43,488 nt of DNA from DATAXV01 sp036272915 (GTDB lineage: Bacteria > Chloroflexota > Dormibacteria > Dormibacterales > Dormibacteraceae): positions 1 through 43,488 of the forward strand of contig DATAXV010000176.1 in the NCBI GenBank assembly GCA_036272915.1. The letters run 5' to 3'. Under the pieces are notes generated by a model. The model saw nothing but the letters and a program-made list of their open reading frames with translations. It did not search any database and was not told where the DNA came from. This document shows, in pieces, positions 17,112 through 24,949 of the stretch (the stretch's first letter is position 1; each line of letters begins with the position of its first letter). A program made the translations under genes and the position numbers.

Positions 17112-18668
17112 ATGCCGCCGCTCAATGCCTCCGAGCGCGCCCAGCTCGAACGGTACCTGACCAACCTCGACCGCCCCGTGTTCGCCCTGCGCAACCTCCC
17201 CGAGGTGGTCAAGGGCGCCCTCTTCTCCCGCTACTCCCGGACCGAGAAGAGCCTCCGCCGCGTCCTCCTCGACGAGTTCCTGCAGTCGCCCGACCTGGAG
17301 CTGGCCGCGTCCGCCGAGGACGCGATCCCGGCCACGGATCGGGCCGAGGACTTCTACCAGCGCGTGCTCGTCGGCTACGGCGACGACTCGGTCGCCGAGC
17401 TGGCCGGCGCCCACATCGCCGTCGAGCAGGTCTCGACGCTGGCGGCGAAGGCGCTGGAGGACTCCCGCATCGGCATCTCGCCGCTGGAGAAGTCGACCCG
17501 GTACGTGCGCTTCGATCGAAGGGACGACGAGGGCCGCTTCCTCTACCATCGCGGCCCCGAGCTCTCGGATCCCGCCTACGTGGCGGGCATGGACGGCCTC
17601 TTCTCGACCTATTCGGACCTGATCACGCCGCTGACCGAGGCGGTGCGCGAGCGCCACCCGATGGAGGAGGGCGAGGCCGAGCGGGGCTGGAAGGCGGCGA
17701 CCAGGGCCAGGGCCCTGGATCTCCTGCGCGGGCTGCTGCCGGCGGCGACCCTCACCAACGTCGGCCTCTACGGGAACGGCCGGGCCTTCGAATACCTCCT
17801 GACCAAGCTCACCGCCAGCGAGCTGCCGGAGTGCGCCGAGCTGGCCGAGAGCATGCACCGGGAGCTGAGCGAGGTCATCCCCGCGTTCGTCCGCCGGGCC
17901 AGGGACGAGCGCTACGGCGGCCCCGCCGCCGACCGCCTGCGCCGGATGCGCCAGCGGATGGCGACGCTGGCGCCACCGCCGTCGCGGGAGCCGGCGGGAA
18001 CCTCCGTGCGGCTGATCGAGCACGACCCCGACGCGGAGCGGAAGGTGGTCGCGGCGGCTCTCTTCCCCCACGGCGCGCCGCTCGACGCGGTCCCCGACGT
18101 CTCCGTCGAGGCGGTCATGGAGGCGCTGCTCGCCGACCGCCAGAACCGCCGCCAGAAGGCCCCGCGGGCGCTCGAGCACGCCAGCTACACGTTCGAGATC
18201 GTGGCCAACTTCGGCGCCTACCGCGACCTTCACCGCCACCGGATGCTGACCCAGGACCGTCAATACCTGGGCAGCTGGCTCGGATACGACCTGCCCGAGG
18301 AGCTGGCCGGCTACGGGATCCGGGACCGGGTCGGGGAGGCGCTGGAGGAGGCCGGACGGGTCCATCGCACGCTGGCCTCCGACCTCGGCGAGGCGGTCGC
18401 CCAGTACGCGGTGCCCCTGGCCTACCGCGTGCGCTGGTACTTCCGCGCCAGCCTTCGCGAGATCTACCACCTCTGCGAGCTGCGGACGACGCCGCAGGGA
18501 CATCCGGACTACCGGTTCCTGGCCCAGGAGATGTTCCGGCGCGTCGCCGAGGTCCACCCGGCGCTGGCCGCGCAGGCTCGCTTCGTCGACCTCTCGGCGG
18601 GCGACGAGCTCGAGCGCCGGGCATCGGAGCGGCGCACGGACGACAAGCTGCGCTCGCTCCAGGCCTGA
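17112..18668 (+). CDS. Tandem ThyX-like protein (FAD-dependent thymidylate synthase family)
   Basis: A 518-residue protein, more than twice the length of ordinary ThyX (about 220-250), and apparently made of two ThyX-like halves. In the first half (about 80-265) GYGDDSVAELAGAHIAVEQVS leads to ISPLEKSTRYVRFD (123-135), which aligns with the EQSxRY part of the ThyX motif, and later NGRAFEYLLTKL. In the second half (about 300-490) FGAYRDLHRHRMLTQDRQYLG (368-388) carries the RHR element and RASLREIYHLCELRTTPQGH (446-464) resembles the ThyX dUMP-binding helix. Neither half has the complete RHRxxSxNxxSxR signature. It may still make dTMP, with an active site built from both halves, or have another role. 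ATG at 17112 follows TACAAT by 6 nt; ATGs at 17088 and 17091 are alternatives. Confidence 0.82.
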   Translation: MPPLNASERAQLERYLTNLDRPVFALRNLPEVVKGALFSRYSRTEKSLRRVLLDEFLQSPDLELAASAEDAIPATDRAEDFYQRVLVGYGDDSVAELAGAHIAVEQVSTLAAKALEDSRIGISPLEKSTRYVRFDRRDDEGRFLYHRGPELSDPAYVAGMDGLFSTYSDLITPLTEAVRERHPMEEGEAERGWKAATRARALDLLRGLLPAATLTNVGLYGNGRAFEYLLTKLTASELPECAELAESMHRELSEVIPAFVRRARDERYGGPAADRLRRMRQRMATLAPPPSREPAGTSVRLIEHDPDAERKVVAAALFPHGAPLDAVPDVSVEAVMEALLADRQNRRQKAPRALEHASYTFEIVANFGAYRDLHRHRMLTQDRQYLGSWLGYDLPEELAGYGIRDRVGEALEEAGRVHRTLASDLGEAVAQYAVPLAYRVRWYFRASLREIYHLCELRTTPQGHPDYRFLAQEMFRRVAEVHPALAAQARFVDLSAGDELERRASERRTDDKLRSLQA

Positions 18669-18738
18669 GAGGGAGCGTCTGCCGACTCCGTACCATGACC
18701 TCTGGGACCACGCCCGCGACCCTGGAGGTGAGGAACGC

Positions 18739-19767
18739 ATGGTGACGATCGATCGAGCACAGGTGCAGCTGCGGCTCGGACTGGGCAGCGACCAGGAGAG
18801 CTGGGTCCGCCACCTGGAGGAGCTCGGTCCGCCCCCAAGGCAGGTCTCGCTGCCGGCGGGGGAGGATCTCGAAGCCGTACTGCGGCGGGTCGCGATCGTT
18901 GCCGAGGACGCTCCCCAGGTGGCGGCGTCGGCGCCGACGCCGGAGGAGCGCCCCGAGCTCTGGTGGCTGCTGGAGCGTGCCCATCACCAGCTGGTGCTCG
19001 CCATCGGCGATCCGGAGGCGACCTTCGAATGCCCCCTGCTACCCGCCGACCTGGGCCCGGAGGGGGCCTGCTTCTGGATCCACGTCTTCATCAGCGCGCT
19101 GGGCGAGATCGACGCCTTCCACCGCAAGCACGGTATCCCCGAGGACGTGGCCGCCGCCACGCTGAGGGACCTCGGCAGCCACGTGGCCATCAACCGGCGC
19201 ATGCACGGGATCACCGGGCTCGACGTACCGGGCTGGGAGTCGCTGCCCTACCGCGGGATCCTCTACGCGCTCGGGCGCCTGCAGTTCAACATGTACCGCC
19301 TCCGCACGAAGCGAGGGCCGCTCTTCTGGGAGGAGGACCCGGCTCTCCTGGAGGAGGTCGGCTTCCGGGTCGGCGATCCGGTCCTCGGCGCTCACATTCC
19401 TGAGACCGGGCCGATGACCCCCGAAGGCTGCCGCGAGTCCCTGTCCTGGGCCGGGCGGTTCTTCGACCAGTACTTCCCCGAGGCCGACCGGCGGCTCATC
19501 ATCTGCAGCTCATGGCTGCTTGATGAGCAGCTGGCGGAGCTTCTTCCCGAGAGCTCGAACATCGTCCAGTTCCAGCGCCTGTTCCATCTCGTACCCGGTG
19601 GGCGCGAGGGCGACGGAGACGTCTTCAAGTTCGTGTTCCGCCAGGTCGATCCCGACGTCGACCAGCTTCCTCAGCGGACGACCTTGGAGCGGGCGGTGGT
19701 GCGGCACCTGCGCGAGGGCCGTCACTTCCAGCTTCGGACCGGCTGGATCCGTCTGAGCGACTGGTGA
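18739..19767 (+). CDS. Acyltransferase-domain protein (NAT_N/GNAT_C type)
   Basis: A 342-residue protein matching the two-part acyltransferase family with an N-terminal helical domain (about 1-140) and a C-terminal GNAT-like domain (about 150-340). The most characteristic stretch is AHIPETGPMTPEGCRESL followed by FFDQYFPEADRRLIICSSWLLDEQLAELLPESSNIVQFQ, which I recognise from uncharacterised 'acyltransferase domain-containing' proteins, often found near glycoside hydrolases. The ATG has GGAGGTGAGGA upstream. It sits 70 bp after the ThyX-like gene on the same strand and could be co-transcribed. Substrate unknown. Confidence 0.72.
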   Translation: MVTIDRAQVQLRLGLGSDQESWVRHLEELGPPPRQVSLPAGEDLEAVLRRVAIVAEDAPQVAASAPTPEERPELWWLLERAHHQLVLAIGDPEATFECPLLPADLGPEGACFWIHVFISALGEIDAFHRKHGIPEDVAAATLRDLGSHVAINRRMHGITGLDVPGWESLPYRGILYALGRLQFNMYRLRTKRGPLFWEEDPALLEEVGFRVGDPVLGAHIPETGPMTPEGCRESLSWAGRFFDQYFPEADRRLIICSSWLLDEQLAELLPESSNIVQFQRLFHLVPGGREGDGDVFKFVFRQVDPDVDQLPQRTTLERAVVRHLREGRHFQLRTGWIRLSDW

Positions 19768-20243
19768 TGCTGGCCGCTGAGGCGCCCCTCGCGGCCCAAG
19801 ACCACCTTGCCGGAGGGCCAGGCGGGGTCACGAGGGACTCACAACCCCGCAAGCATTTGAGGCGGGGCCTAAGCACCTACCCACAAGTTCTGTTCACCGC
19901 CGGGTCCCGGATCGCCTCACGACGGTCCGCCAGCGACCTGCCCGTTATGTACGCAGCCGATACCGCCGAAGGAGCGCACGTTCGGCCCCGAAGTCAGCCG
20001 GTTCCAAGTGATGAGGGCGACCGAGGTGAGGACGGGCTTCGAGGCTCTGACCTAGGAGTCCGGACTATCACCCGGTGACGGTCAGGTTGATCCCAGTCCA
20101 AGACGCGCCATTCCTGTAAGCGCATAGGCTAAATAACCTGGCGACGTGGGGATATTGTCATGCTGTGTACCTTTCCTTCGATCGATAGCATCGCTCTCGT
20201 CATCATTCGTGCAAGGTCCTGGGTAAGAGGAAGGAGGCGGAGC
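19768..20243 (+). other. Intergenic region with alternative hairpins, 476 bp
   Basis: No convincing gene is seen on either strand. Three related segments can pair in two exclusive ways: GCGGGGT (19822-19828) with ACCCCGC (19844-19850), or CCCCGC (19845-19850) with GCGGGG (19862-19867). The second hairpin could terminate the acyltransferase transcript. From about 20100 the sequence becomes AT-rich (for example TAAATAACC and GGGGATATTG), consistent with the promoter of the small basic protein at 20244. Confidence 0.35.
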
Positions 20244-20456
20244 ATGGGGCTCTTTCGGTCGTTGCTGAAGATTGCTCATCCGGTGAGGACAGCCAAGCGA
20301 ACCGTGAAGCGGGCGGTTGTTCCGAAGCCTGTTCGCAAAGCCATGCGTGTCGAATACATGGTCACCAATCCCGTCAAGTTCACGAAAGGCACCGTGAAGG
20401 GAAAGGTCATCGGCGCGATCGACGACGTTGTCACGCCAAAACGGAAGCGACGCTGA
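20244..20456 (+). CDS. Small, strongly basic hypothetical protein
   Basis: A 70-residue ORF (MGLFRSLLKIAHPVRTAKRT to the end VVTPKRKRR) with an excellent AGGAGG 7 nt before the ATG. More than a quarter of its residues are Lys or Arg and very few are acidic, with a hydrophobic N-terminal helix. A repeated pattern of KRTVKRAVVPKPVRKA and VKFTKGTVKGKV suggests internal similarity. The frame stays open upstream to 20160, but the ribosome site fixes this start. I do not recognise a family. Binding to nucleic acid or to the inner membrane surface fits the composition, but that is a guess. The gene is less GC-rich than its neighbours. Confidence 0.6.
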   Translation: MGLFRSLLKIAHPVRTAKRTVKRAVVPKPVRKAMRVEYMVTNPVKFTKGTVKGKVIGAIDDVVTPKRKRR

Positions 20457-20578
20457 CAGCGCCCGAAGACGCCGAGGTCGCAGGCCTCGCGTACGAACGG
20501 ACGCGGGCCGAAATACGTGCGCCTTGGTCAAAGACGTCCGGGGACACGGGACAACCCACCGTTGCGCCGCCCTCGACC

Positions 20579-21790
20579 TCAGCCCAGCACGCGCAGGCGG
20601 ATCGTCTCCGGTAGCTGGCGCAGGCGGTCGACGACCTCCTCGCGGCACTCACCACCGAGGTCGGTCAGGACGTACCCGACCTCGCCCTGGGTGCCCAGCA
20701 GCTGGCCCTCGATGTTCAGCCCGCATGAAGCCAGCATCGCGTTGAGCTTGGCCAGGGTGCCGGGGACGTTGAGGTGGATGTGGGCCAGCCGGCGGCTTCC
20801 CGGCCGGTGCTCGAGCACGACGTTGGGGAGGTTGACGCTGACCGAGCTCGACCCCTCGCGGACGTAGTCGCGGAGCTTGGCGGCGACGAACTGCCCGATG
20901 TCCTGCTGAGCCTCCTCGGTCGAGCCCCCGATGTGCGGGGTGAGGATGACGTTGGAGAGCCCCCTGAGCTCCGACACGAACTCCTCGGCCTTCGACCTCG
21001 GCTCACTGGGAAAGACATCCACGGCGGCCCCGGCCAGGTGCCCCGACTCGATGTGCTGGCGGAGGCTGGCGTGGTCGACGACGAAACCGCGGGAGAGGTT
21101 GAGGAAGACCGCGCCGTCACGCATGGCGGCGAACTCGGCCTCGCCGAAGAGGCCGCTGTTGCCCGGGCGGCCGTCGACGTGGAGCGTGATGGCGTCCGCC
21201 CAGCCGAGGAGATCGTGCATGGTCTCGAATCGCCGCGCGTTGCCCATGGCCAGGCGGTCGGCGACGTCGAAGAAGCCAATGCTCATGCCCAGGTTCTCGC
21301 CCAGGACCGAGAGCTGGCTGCCGATCTTTCCGTAGCCGACGATTCCGAGCCGGCGCCCGCGGACCTCGTGGCTCCCGCCCGCCGACTTGTCCCACATCCC
21401 CCGGTGCATCAGGGTGCTCCTGTCGGTGAGCCGGCGGGTGAGGGCGATGATCTCGGCCAGGGCCAGCTCGACCACGCTCCTGGTGTTGGAGAAGGGGGCG
21501 TTGAAGACGGCCACGCCGCGCTGCGAGGCCGCGCCCAGGTCGACCTGGTCGGTCCCGATGCAGAAGGCGCCCACCGCGAGCAGGTCGGGTGCGGCGTCGA
21601 GCACGGACTCGGTGACCTTGGTCCCGGAGCGGATCCCGAGCACACGGACGCCCTCGAGACGCGGCAGCAATGCCGCCTCCTCGATGCCGTGACCGACCGA
21701 CTCGACCTCGAATCCCGAGCTGGAAAGCGTGGACGCGGCGTCCGGGTGAATGTTCTCCAGCAGCAGGACGCGGAGGGCGGAATTGCTCAC
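20579..21790 (-). CDS. serA: D-3-phosphoglycerate dehydrogenase
   Basis: A 403-residue enzyme for the first step of serine synthesis (3-phosphoglycerate to 3-phosphohydroxypyruvate, NAD-dependent). It follows the E. coli-like short form: substrate domain with GIRSGTKVTESVL and AVGAFCIGTDQVDL, NAD site LGIVGYGKIGSQL, catalytic LNLSRGFVVDHASL and HIGGSTEEAQ, then a C-terminal ACT domain (about 330-403) beginning RLAHIHLNVPGTLAKLNAML, which usually confers serine feedback. The start is GTG at 21788-21790, because codons further up lack protein character. A TAGACT box lies 8 nt before it and no ribosome site is present, suggesting a leaderless mRNA. No other serine gene is nearby. Confidence 0.9.
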   Translation of the reverse strand: MSNSALRVLLLENIHPDAASTLSSSGFEVESVGHGIEEAALLPRLEGVRVLGIRSGTKVTESVLDAAPDLLAVGAFCIGTDQVDLGAASQRGVAVFNAPFSNTRSVVELALAEIIALTRRLTDRSTLMHRGMWDKSAGGSHEVRGRRLGIVGYGKIGSQLSVLGENLGMSIGFFDVADRLAMGNARRFETMHDLLGWADAITLHVDGRPGNSGLFGEAEFAAMRDGAVFLNLSRGFVVDHASLRQHIESGHLAGAAVDVFPSEPRSKAEEFVSELRGLSNVILTPHIGGSTEEAQQDIGQFVAAKLRDYVREGSSSVSVNLPNVVLEHRPGSRRLAHIHLNVPGTLAKLNAMLASCGLNIEGQLLGTQGEVGYVLTDLGGECREEVVDRLRQLPETIRLRVLG

Positions 21791-21804
21791 GGTCCGCAAG
21801 TCTA
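21791..21804 (-). promoter_or_regulatory. -10 box placing serA on a leaderless transcript
   Basis: TAGACT on the minus strand (21804-21799), eight bases before the GTG start. The spacing puts the transcription start at or next to the start codon. No clear -35. Confidence 0.45.
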
Positions 21805-21895
21805 AGGAGCGCCGACCGGGTGACGTCGAGTTCCAGCCATCCGGTTCGGCGATCCGACGACCCCGTAACGCTGCCACGTACAGGGAAGTGGAGAT

Positions 21896-22060
21896 ATGGC
21901 GATCGTCGAGGCGTACGTCCCGATGCCGGTTGACGGCTTCGTCACCTGGCCGGACCTCGAAACCACAAGCCGCGCTCGGGCGGGAGCGGCTGGAGGTCAG
22001 GGAGTCGCCGCAGGCCACTCATCTCCGCTTCCGGGTGCTCCGGAAGGAAGGGGACCGTTG
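21896..22060 (+). pseudogene. Decayed RibD/dihydrofolate-reductase-like gene
   Basis: The ATG at 21896 has GGAG just upstream and encodes MAIVEAYVPMPVDGFVTWPD, a recognisable start of the RibD C-terminal/DHFR-like family (usually MSLDGFIAGPD-like). After about 27 codons the match stops. A shift of two bases then gives GRERLEVRESPQATHLRFRVL, which resembles the family's last strand (RVVESPGVTHLRYRV). Some 130 central residues are missing. The simplest reading is an internal deletion that joined both ends out of frame. A small new gene built from the remnants cannot be excluded. Confidence 0.6.
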
Positions 22061-22085
22061 CGTTCGCCGTCCATCTCAAACGGGG

Positions 22086-22091
22086 GATAAT
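22086..22091 (+). promoter_or_regulatory. -10 box for leaderless small membrane gene
   Basis: GATAAT followed by exactly six bases (CGCGCG) and the ATG at 22098. No ribosome site is present, so the transcript is probably leaderless. Confidence 0.5.
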
Positions 22092-22097
22092 CGCGCG

Positions 22098-22295
22098 ATG
22101 AATCTTCGTCGGCTGGCATTGATACCGGCCGTGATCCTGGTTCTGGCCGGGCTGGTCTGGATCCTGCAGGGAACCGGCGTGATCAAGGGCGGTTTCATGT
22201 CGGGCAGCCAGACCTGGGAGGTGATCGGCTTCGTCGTCCTCATCGTCGGGGTCGCCGTCGGTCGCTTCGGCTTCACCAGCCGCCGCCCGTCCTGA
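22098..22295 (+). CDS. Small two-helix membrane protein
   Basis: A 65-residue protein with two hydrophobic segments, about 6-24 (LALIPAVILVLAGLVWILQ) and 41-57 (EVIGFVVLIVGVAVGRFGF), joined by the polar loop GTGVIKGGFMSGSQTW. This resembles the short uncharacterised membrane proteins with a LxGxVWILQGxGxxxGSFMTG pattern that are frequent in Actinomycetota and Chloroflexota. It begins six bases after a GATAAT box. Function unknown. The frame is open through the upstream pseudogene remnant, but the composition changes at this ATG. Confidence 0.75.
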   Translation: MNLRRLALIPAVILVLAGLVWILQGTGVIKGGFMSGSQTWEVIGFVVLIVGVAVGRFGFTSRRPS

Positions 22296-22375
22296 TGCGG
22301 CGGAGGCCCCGAGTCGGGATCGCCGACGCAGGGTGACCGGAGCCGTCATCGTTAGGGCATGCGACCAGATTCCAT

Positions 22376-22397
22376 CCGGACCGGTGCTTCGGTCCGG
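22376..22397 (+). other. Perfect hairpin before the isoaspartyl peptidase gene
   Basis: Perfect 8-bp arms CCGGACCG/CGGTCCGG around GTGCTT, ending 11 bases before the ATG at 22409. It may terminate the preceding small gene or sequester the translation start. No U-tract follows. Confidence 0.45.
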
Positions 22398-22408
22398 CCT
22401 CTGAGCTG

Positions 22409-23218
22409 ATGGCCCAGCTGGTCCTGCATGGCGGGGCCGGCGGGGCGATCGCCGACCGCCCGCAGCGGCAGGCCGCCGTCGACCGTGCCCTCGACGCGGG
22501 CTGGGCGGTCATCGGTGAGAGCGCGCTGGCCGCCGTCCAGGCAGCCGTGCGGCAGATGGAGGACGAGCCACTTCTCAACGCCGGCGTCGGAGCCGCGCTG
22601 ACCCAGGATGGGACGATCGAGCTCGACGCGTCGATCATGGACGGGACCGAGCTGCGAAGCGGCGCCGTCGCCGGGGTGCGCGACCTGCGCCACCCGGTCG
22701 ACGCGGCTCGCGCCGTGCTCGACGACGGCCGGCACCTGCTCCTGATCGGAGAGGGCGCCTCGCGCCTCGCCGCCGCGGCCGGCGTCGCCCGGTGTGAGCC
22801 CGGGACCTTCGCCACCGACCGCCAGGTCAAGCGCTGGGAGGCCGCCGACACGGTCGGCGCCGTGGCCAGGGACGACGGCGGGCGCCTGGCGGTGGCGGTG
22901 AGCACCGGCGGCGTCGCCGGCAAGCTGCCGGGGAGGGTCGGCGACTCGCCCCTGATCGGGTGCGGCTTCTACGCCGACGACCGGCTGGGCGCGGCCTGCG
23001 CGACCGGCGTCGGCGAGAACTTCATGCGCCTCGTCCTCTGCCACCGGGCCGTGCTGGAGATGGCCTCGATGGACGCGGAGGCCGCCCTGTCGAGCGCCAT
23101 GGATCTGCTCTCCAGCCGCCTCGGGGCAACCGGTGGCATGGTCGCCATCGACCGCGACGGAGGGATGGCGGCGAGGTTCACGACGCCCTTCATGCCCTGG
23201 GCCCAGCGGAGCGGCTGA
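22409..23218 (+). CDS. Isoaspartyl peptidase / plant-type L-asparaginase (Ntn hydrolase)
   Basis: A 269-residue member of the asparaginase-2 family, which self-cleaves to expose a catalytic threonine and hydrolyses beta-aspartyl peptides or asparagine. Visible landmarks are LVLHGGAGG at the N-terminus, LLNAGVGAALTQDGTIELDASIMDG, and the cleavage site ADTVGAVA with Thr148 as the likely nucleophile. The later STGGVAGKLPGRVGDSPLIG and CATGVGEN are the substrate-binding loops. No ribosome site is visible and a hairpin ends 11 nt upstream. The TPP-enzyme gene begins only 8 bp downstream, so the two are probably one operon. Confidence 0.9.
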   Translation: MAQLVLHGGAGGAIADRPQRQAAVDRALDAGWAVIGESALAAVQAAVRQMEDEPLLNAGVGAALTQDGTIELDASIMDGTELRSGAVAGVRDLRHPVDAARAVLDDGRHLLLIGEGASRLAAAAGVARCEPGTFATDRQVKRWEAADTVGAVARDDGGRLAVAVSTGGVAGKLPGRVGDSPLIGCGFYADDRLGAACATGVGENFMRLVLCHRAVLEMASMDAEAALSSAMDLLSSRLGATGGMVAIDRDGGMAARFTTPFMPWAQRSG

Positions 23219-23226
23219 GACCGACC

Positions 23227-24849
23227 GTGGCCGACGCCGCCACCGGCTCGATCATCGCCCAGGTCCTCGCCAGGGCCGGCGCCCCTCCTCTCTTCACGCT
23301 CAACGGCGGGCACATCTGGGCCCTCTATGCCGGCGCCCTAGAGCAGGGCCTGCGCCTCATCGACGTCCGCCACGAGCAGACGGCGGGCTTCGCCGCCGAG
23401 GGCTGGGCGCGGCTGACGCGGGGCGTCGGGGTGGCCGCGGTCACCGCCGGCCCCGGCGTCACCAACACCATCTCGCCCCTCGCCCAGGCCCGCCAGAACG
23501 ACAGCCCGCTGCTCGTCATCGGGGGAAGGGCGCCGATGGCCCGCTGGGGCATGGGCTCGCTGCAGGAGCTCGACCAGCTGCCGATCGTGAGCAGCCTGAC
23601 CAAGTCGGCGCGGACCCTGGAGTCGGCGGAGCGGGCTCAGGAGCTGGCCGAGGAGGCGGTGCGCATGGCGCTCACGCCGCGCACCGGCCCCACCTTCCTC
23701 GACGTCCCGCTTGACGTGTTCCTGTCGGTGGGTGACGTGGAGACCGGTGCGGACCTCGGGCCGGCGCCGGGGGCGGCGCCCGACCCGTCCGAGGTGGAGC
23801 GGGCCCTGGCCCTGCTCAGCGGAGCCGCCCGCCCGGCGCTGGTCGCCGGCAACGGGGTCTGGTGGTCCGGCGCCGAGCAGGAGCTGCGCCGGCTGGCCGA
23901 GGCCCTGGATGCGCCGGTGGTGCTGAACGGCATGGCCAGGGGCATGCTCCCGCCCCACCACCGGCTCTTCGCCTCCCGGGCCCGGAGCCGGGCGCTGGGG
24001 GGCGCCGACGTGATCCTGGTCGCCGGGGCCGAGCTCGACTTCCGGCTGGGCTTCGGCCAGCCGCCCCTCTTCCCCGAGGACGCGCAGGTGATCTACGTCG
24101 ACACCGACGACCGCCACAAGCACCGGCGGCCGGGGGCGGCACTGTACGGCGACGTCCGCCTCGCTCTGCGTGCGCTGGCCGACGGCCTGGGCACGACCCG
24201 GCGAGATCCCGAATGGTCGGCCGGGATCGCGGCGGCCGCCGCCCAGGCCGCCGAGCGAGACGCGGCGCTGGCCGCCTCCGCCGGCTCGCCGGTGCATCCC
24301 GCGCGGCTCGTCGCCGAGGTCGGGCGGGCGGTGGCGGACGACGCCATCCTGGTCGGCGACGGCGGCGACTTCGTGTCCTTCGCCGGCCGGCTCCTCCACC
24401 GCTCCCGGCCCGGGCTCTGGCTCGACCCCGGACCCTACGGCTGCCTCGGCGCCGGGCCCGGCTACGCCCTCGCCGCCAAGGTGCTGCACCCCGACCGCCA
24501 GGTCATCCTTCTCTCCGGGGACGGGGCCTTCGGCTTCGCCGGCATGGAGTTCGACACCTTCCTCCGGCACCGCCTGCCGGTCGTCTGCGTGATCGGCAAC
24601 GACGGCATCTGGGCGCTGGAGAAGCACCCCATGGAGGACATGATGGGGACCAGCATCGTCACCGACCTCCGCCCCGGCACCCGCTACGACGAGGTCGTGC
24701 GCGCCCTGGGCGGCCACGGCGAGCTGGTGCGGACGGCGGAGGAGATCGGACCCGCGGTGCGCCGGGCCCTCGACTCCGGGCTCCCCGCCTGCGTCAACGT
24801 CCTCTGCGATCCCGACGCCCGCTACCCGCGCTCGGCGCAGCTGGCCTGA
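23227..24849 (+). CDS. Thiamine-pyrophosphate enzyme, acetolactate-synthase-like
   Basis: A 540-residue three-domain TPP enzyme. The N-terminal PYR domain contains the catalytic Glu50 (DVRHEQTAGFAAEGWARL) and the AAVTAGPGVTNTISPLAQAR loop. The PP domain has WLDPGPYGCLGAGPGYALAA and the TPP/Mg motif SGDGAFGFAGMEF through IGNDGIW. The sequence resembles the actinobacterial IlvG-like branch, which is annotated acetolactate synthase but rarely proven; oxalyl-CoA or 2-hydroxyacyl-CoA lyase activities are alternatives. No regulatory small subunit is adjacent, which argues against a dedicated branched-chain synthase. The start is GTG at 23227, eight bases after the peptidase stop. Confidence 0.85.
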   Translation: MADAATGSIIAQVLARAGAPPLFTLNGGHIWALYAGALEQGLRLIDVRHEQTAGFAAEGWARLTRGVGVAAVTAGPGVTNTISPLAQARQNDSPLLVIGGRAPMARWGMGSLQELDQLPIVSSLTKSARTLESAERAQELAEEAVRMALTPRTGPTFLDVPLDVFLSVGDVETGADLGPAPGAAPDPSEVERALALLSGAARPALVAGNGVWWSGAEQELRRLAEALDAPVVLNGMARGMLPPHHRLFASRARSRALGGADVILVAGAELDFRLGFGQPPLFPEDAQVIYVDTDDRHKHRRPGAALYGDVRLALRALADGLGTTRRDPEWSAGIAAAAAQAAERDAALAASAGSPVHPARLVAEVGRAVADDAILVGDGGDFVSFAGRLLHRSRPGLWLDPGPYGCLGAGPGYALAAKVLHPDRQVILLSGDGAFGFAGMEFDTFLRHRLPVVCVIGNDGIWALEKHPMEDMMGTSIVTDLRPGTRYDEVVRALGGHGELVRTAEEIGPAVRRALDSGLPACVNVLCDPDARYPRSAQLA

Positions 24850-24897
24850 ACCTCCCCCGCCAGGTCGCGCCCGCCCCGCCCTGTCACCATGAGGTTT

Positions 24898-24918
24898 CCG
24901 GGCACGGCCCGGGTTTGT
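24898..24918 (+). terminator. Hairpin terminator after the TPP enzyme gene
   Basis: Perfect 6-bp stem CCGGGC/GCCCGG with a three-base loop (ACG), followed by GTTTGT. It is 48 bp past the TPP-enzyme stop and before the ribosome site of the GH109-like gene. Confidence 0.5.
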
Positions 24919-24949
24919 CGACGGCTGACTTCGAAAGGAGGGCTGGTGG

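Noticed and set aside
20160..20243. N-terminal extension of the small basic protein from the ATG at 20160
   Set aside because: The AGGAGG sits 7 nt before the ATG at 20244, and the extension has a different composition.
22960..23226. Upstream extension of the TPP enzyme into the isoaspartyl peptidase gene
   Set aside because: The extended part is an Arg/Gly-rich out-of-frame reading of the peptidase; enzyme homology starts at the GTG at 23227.
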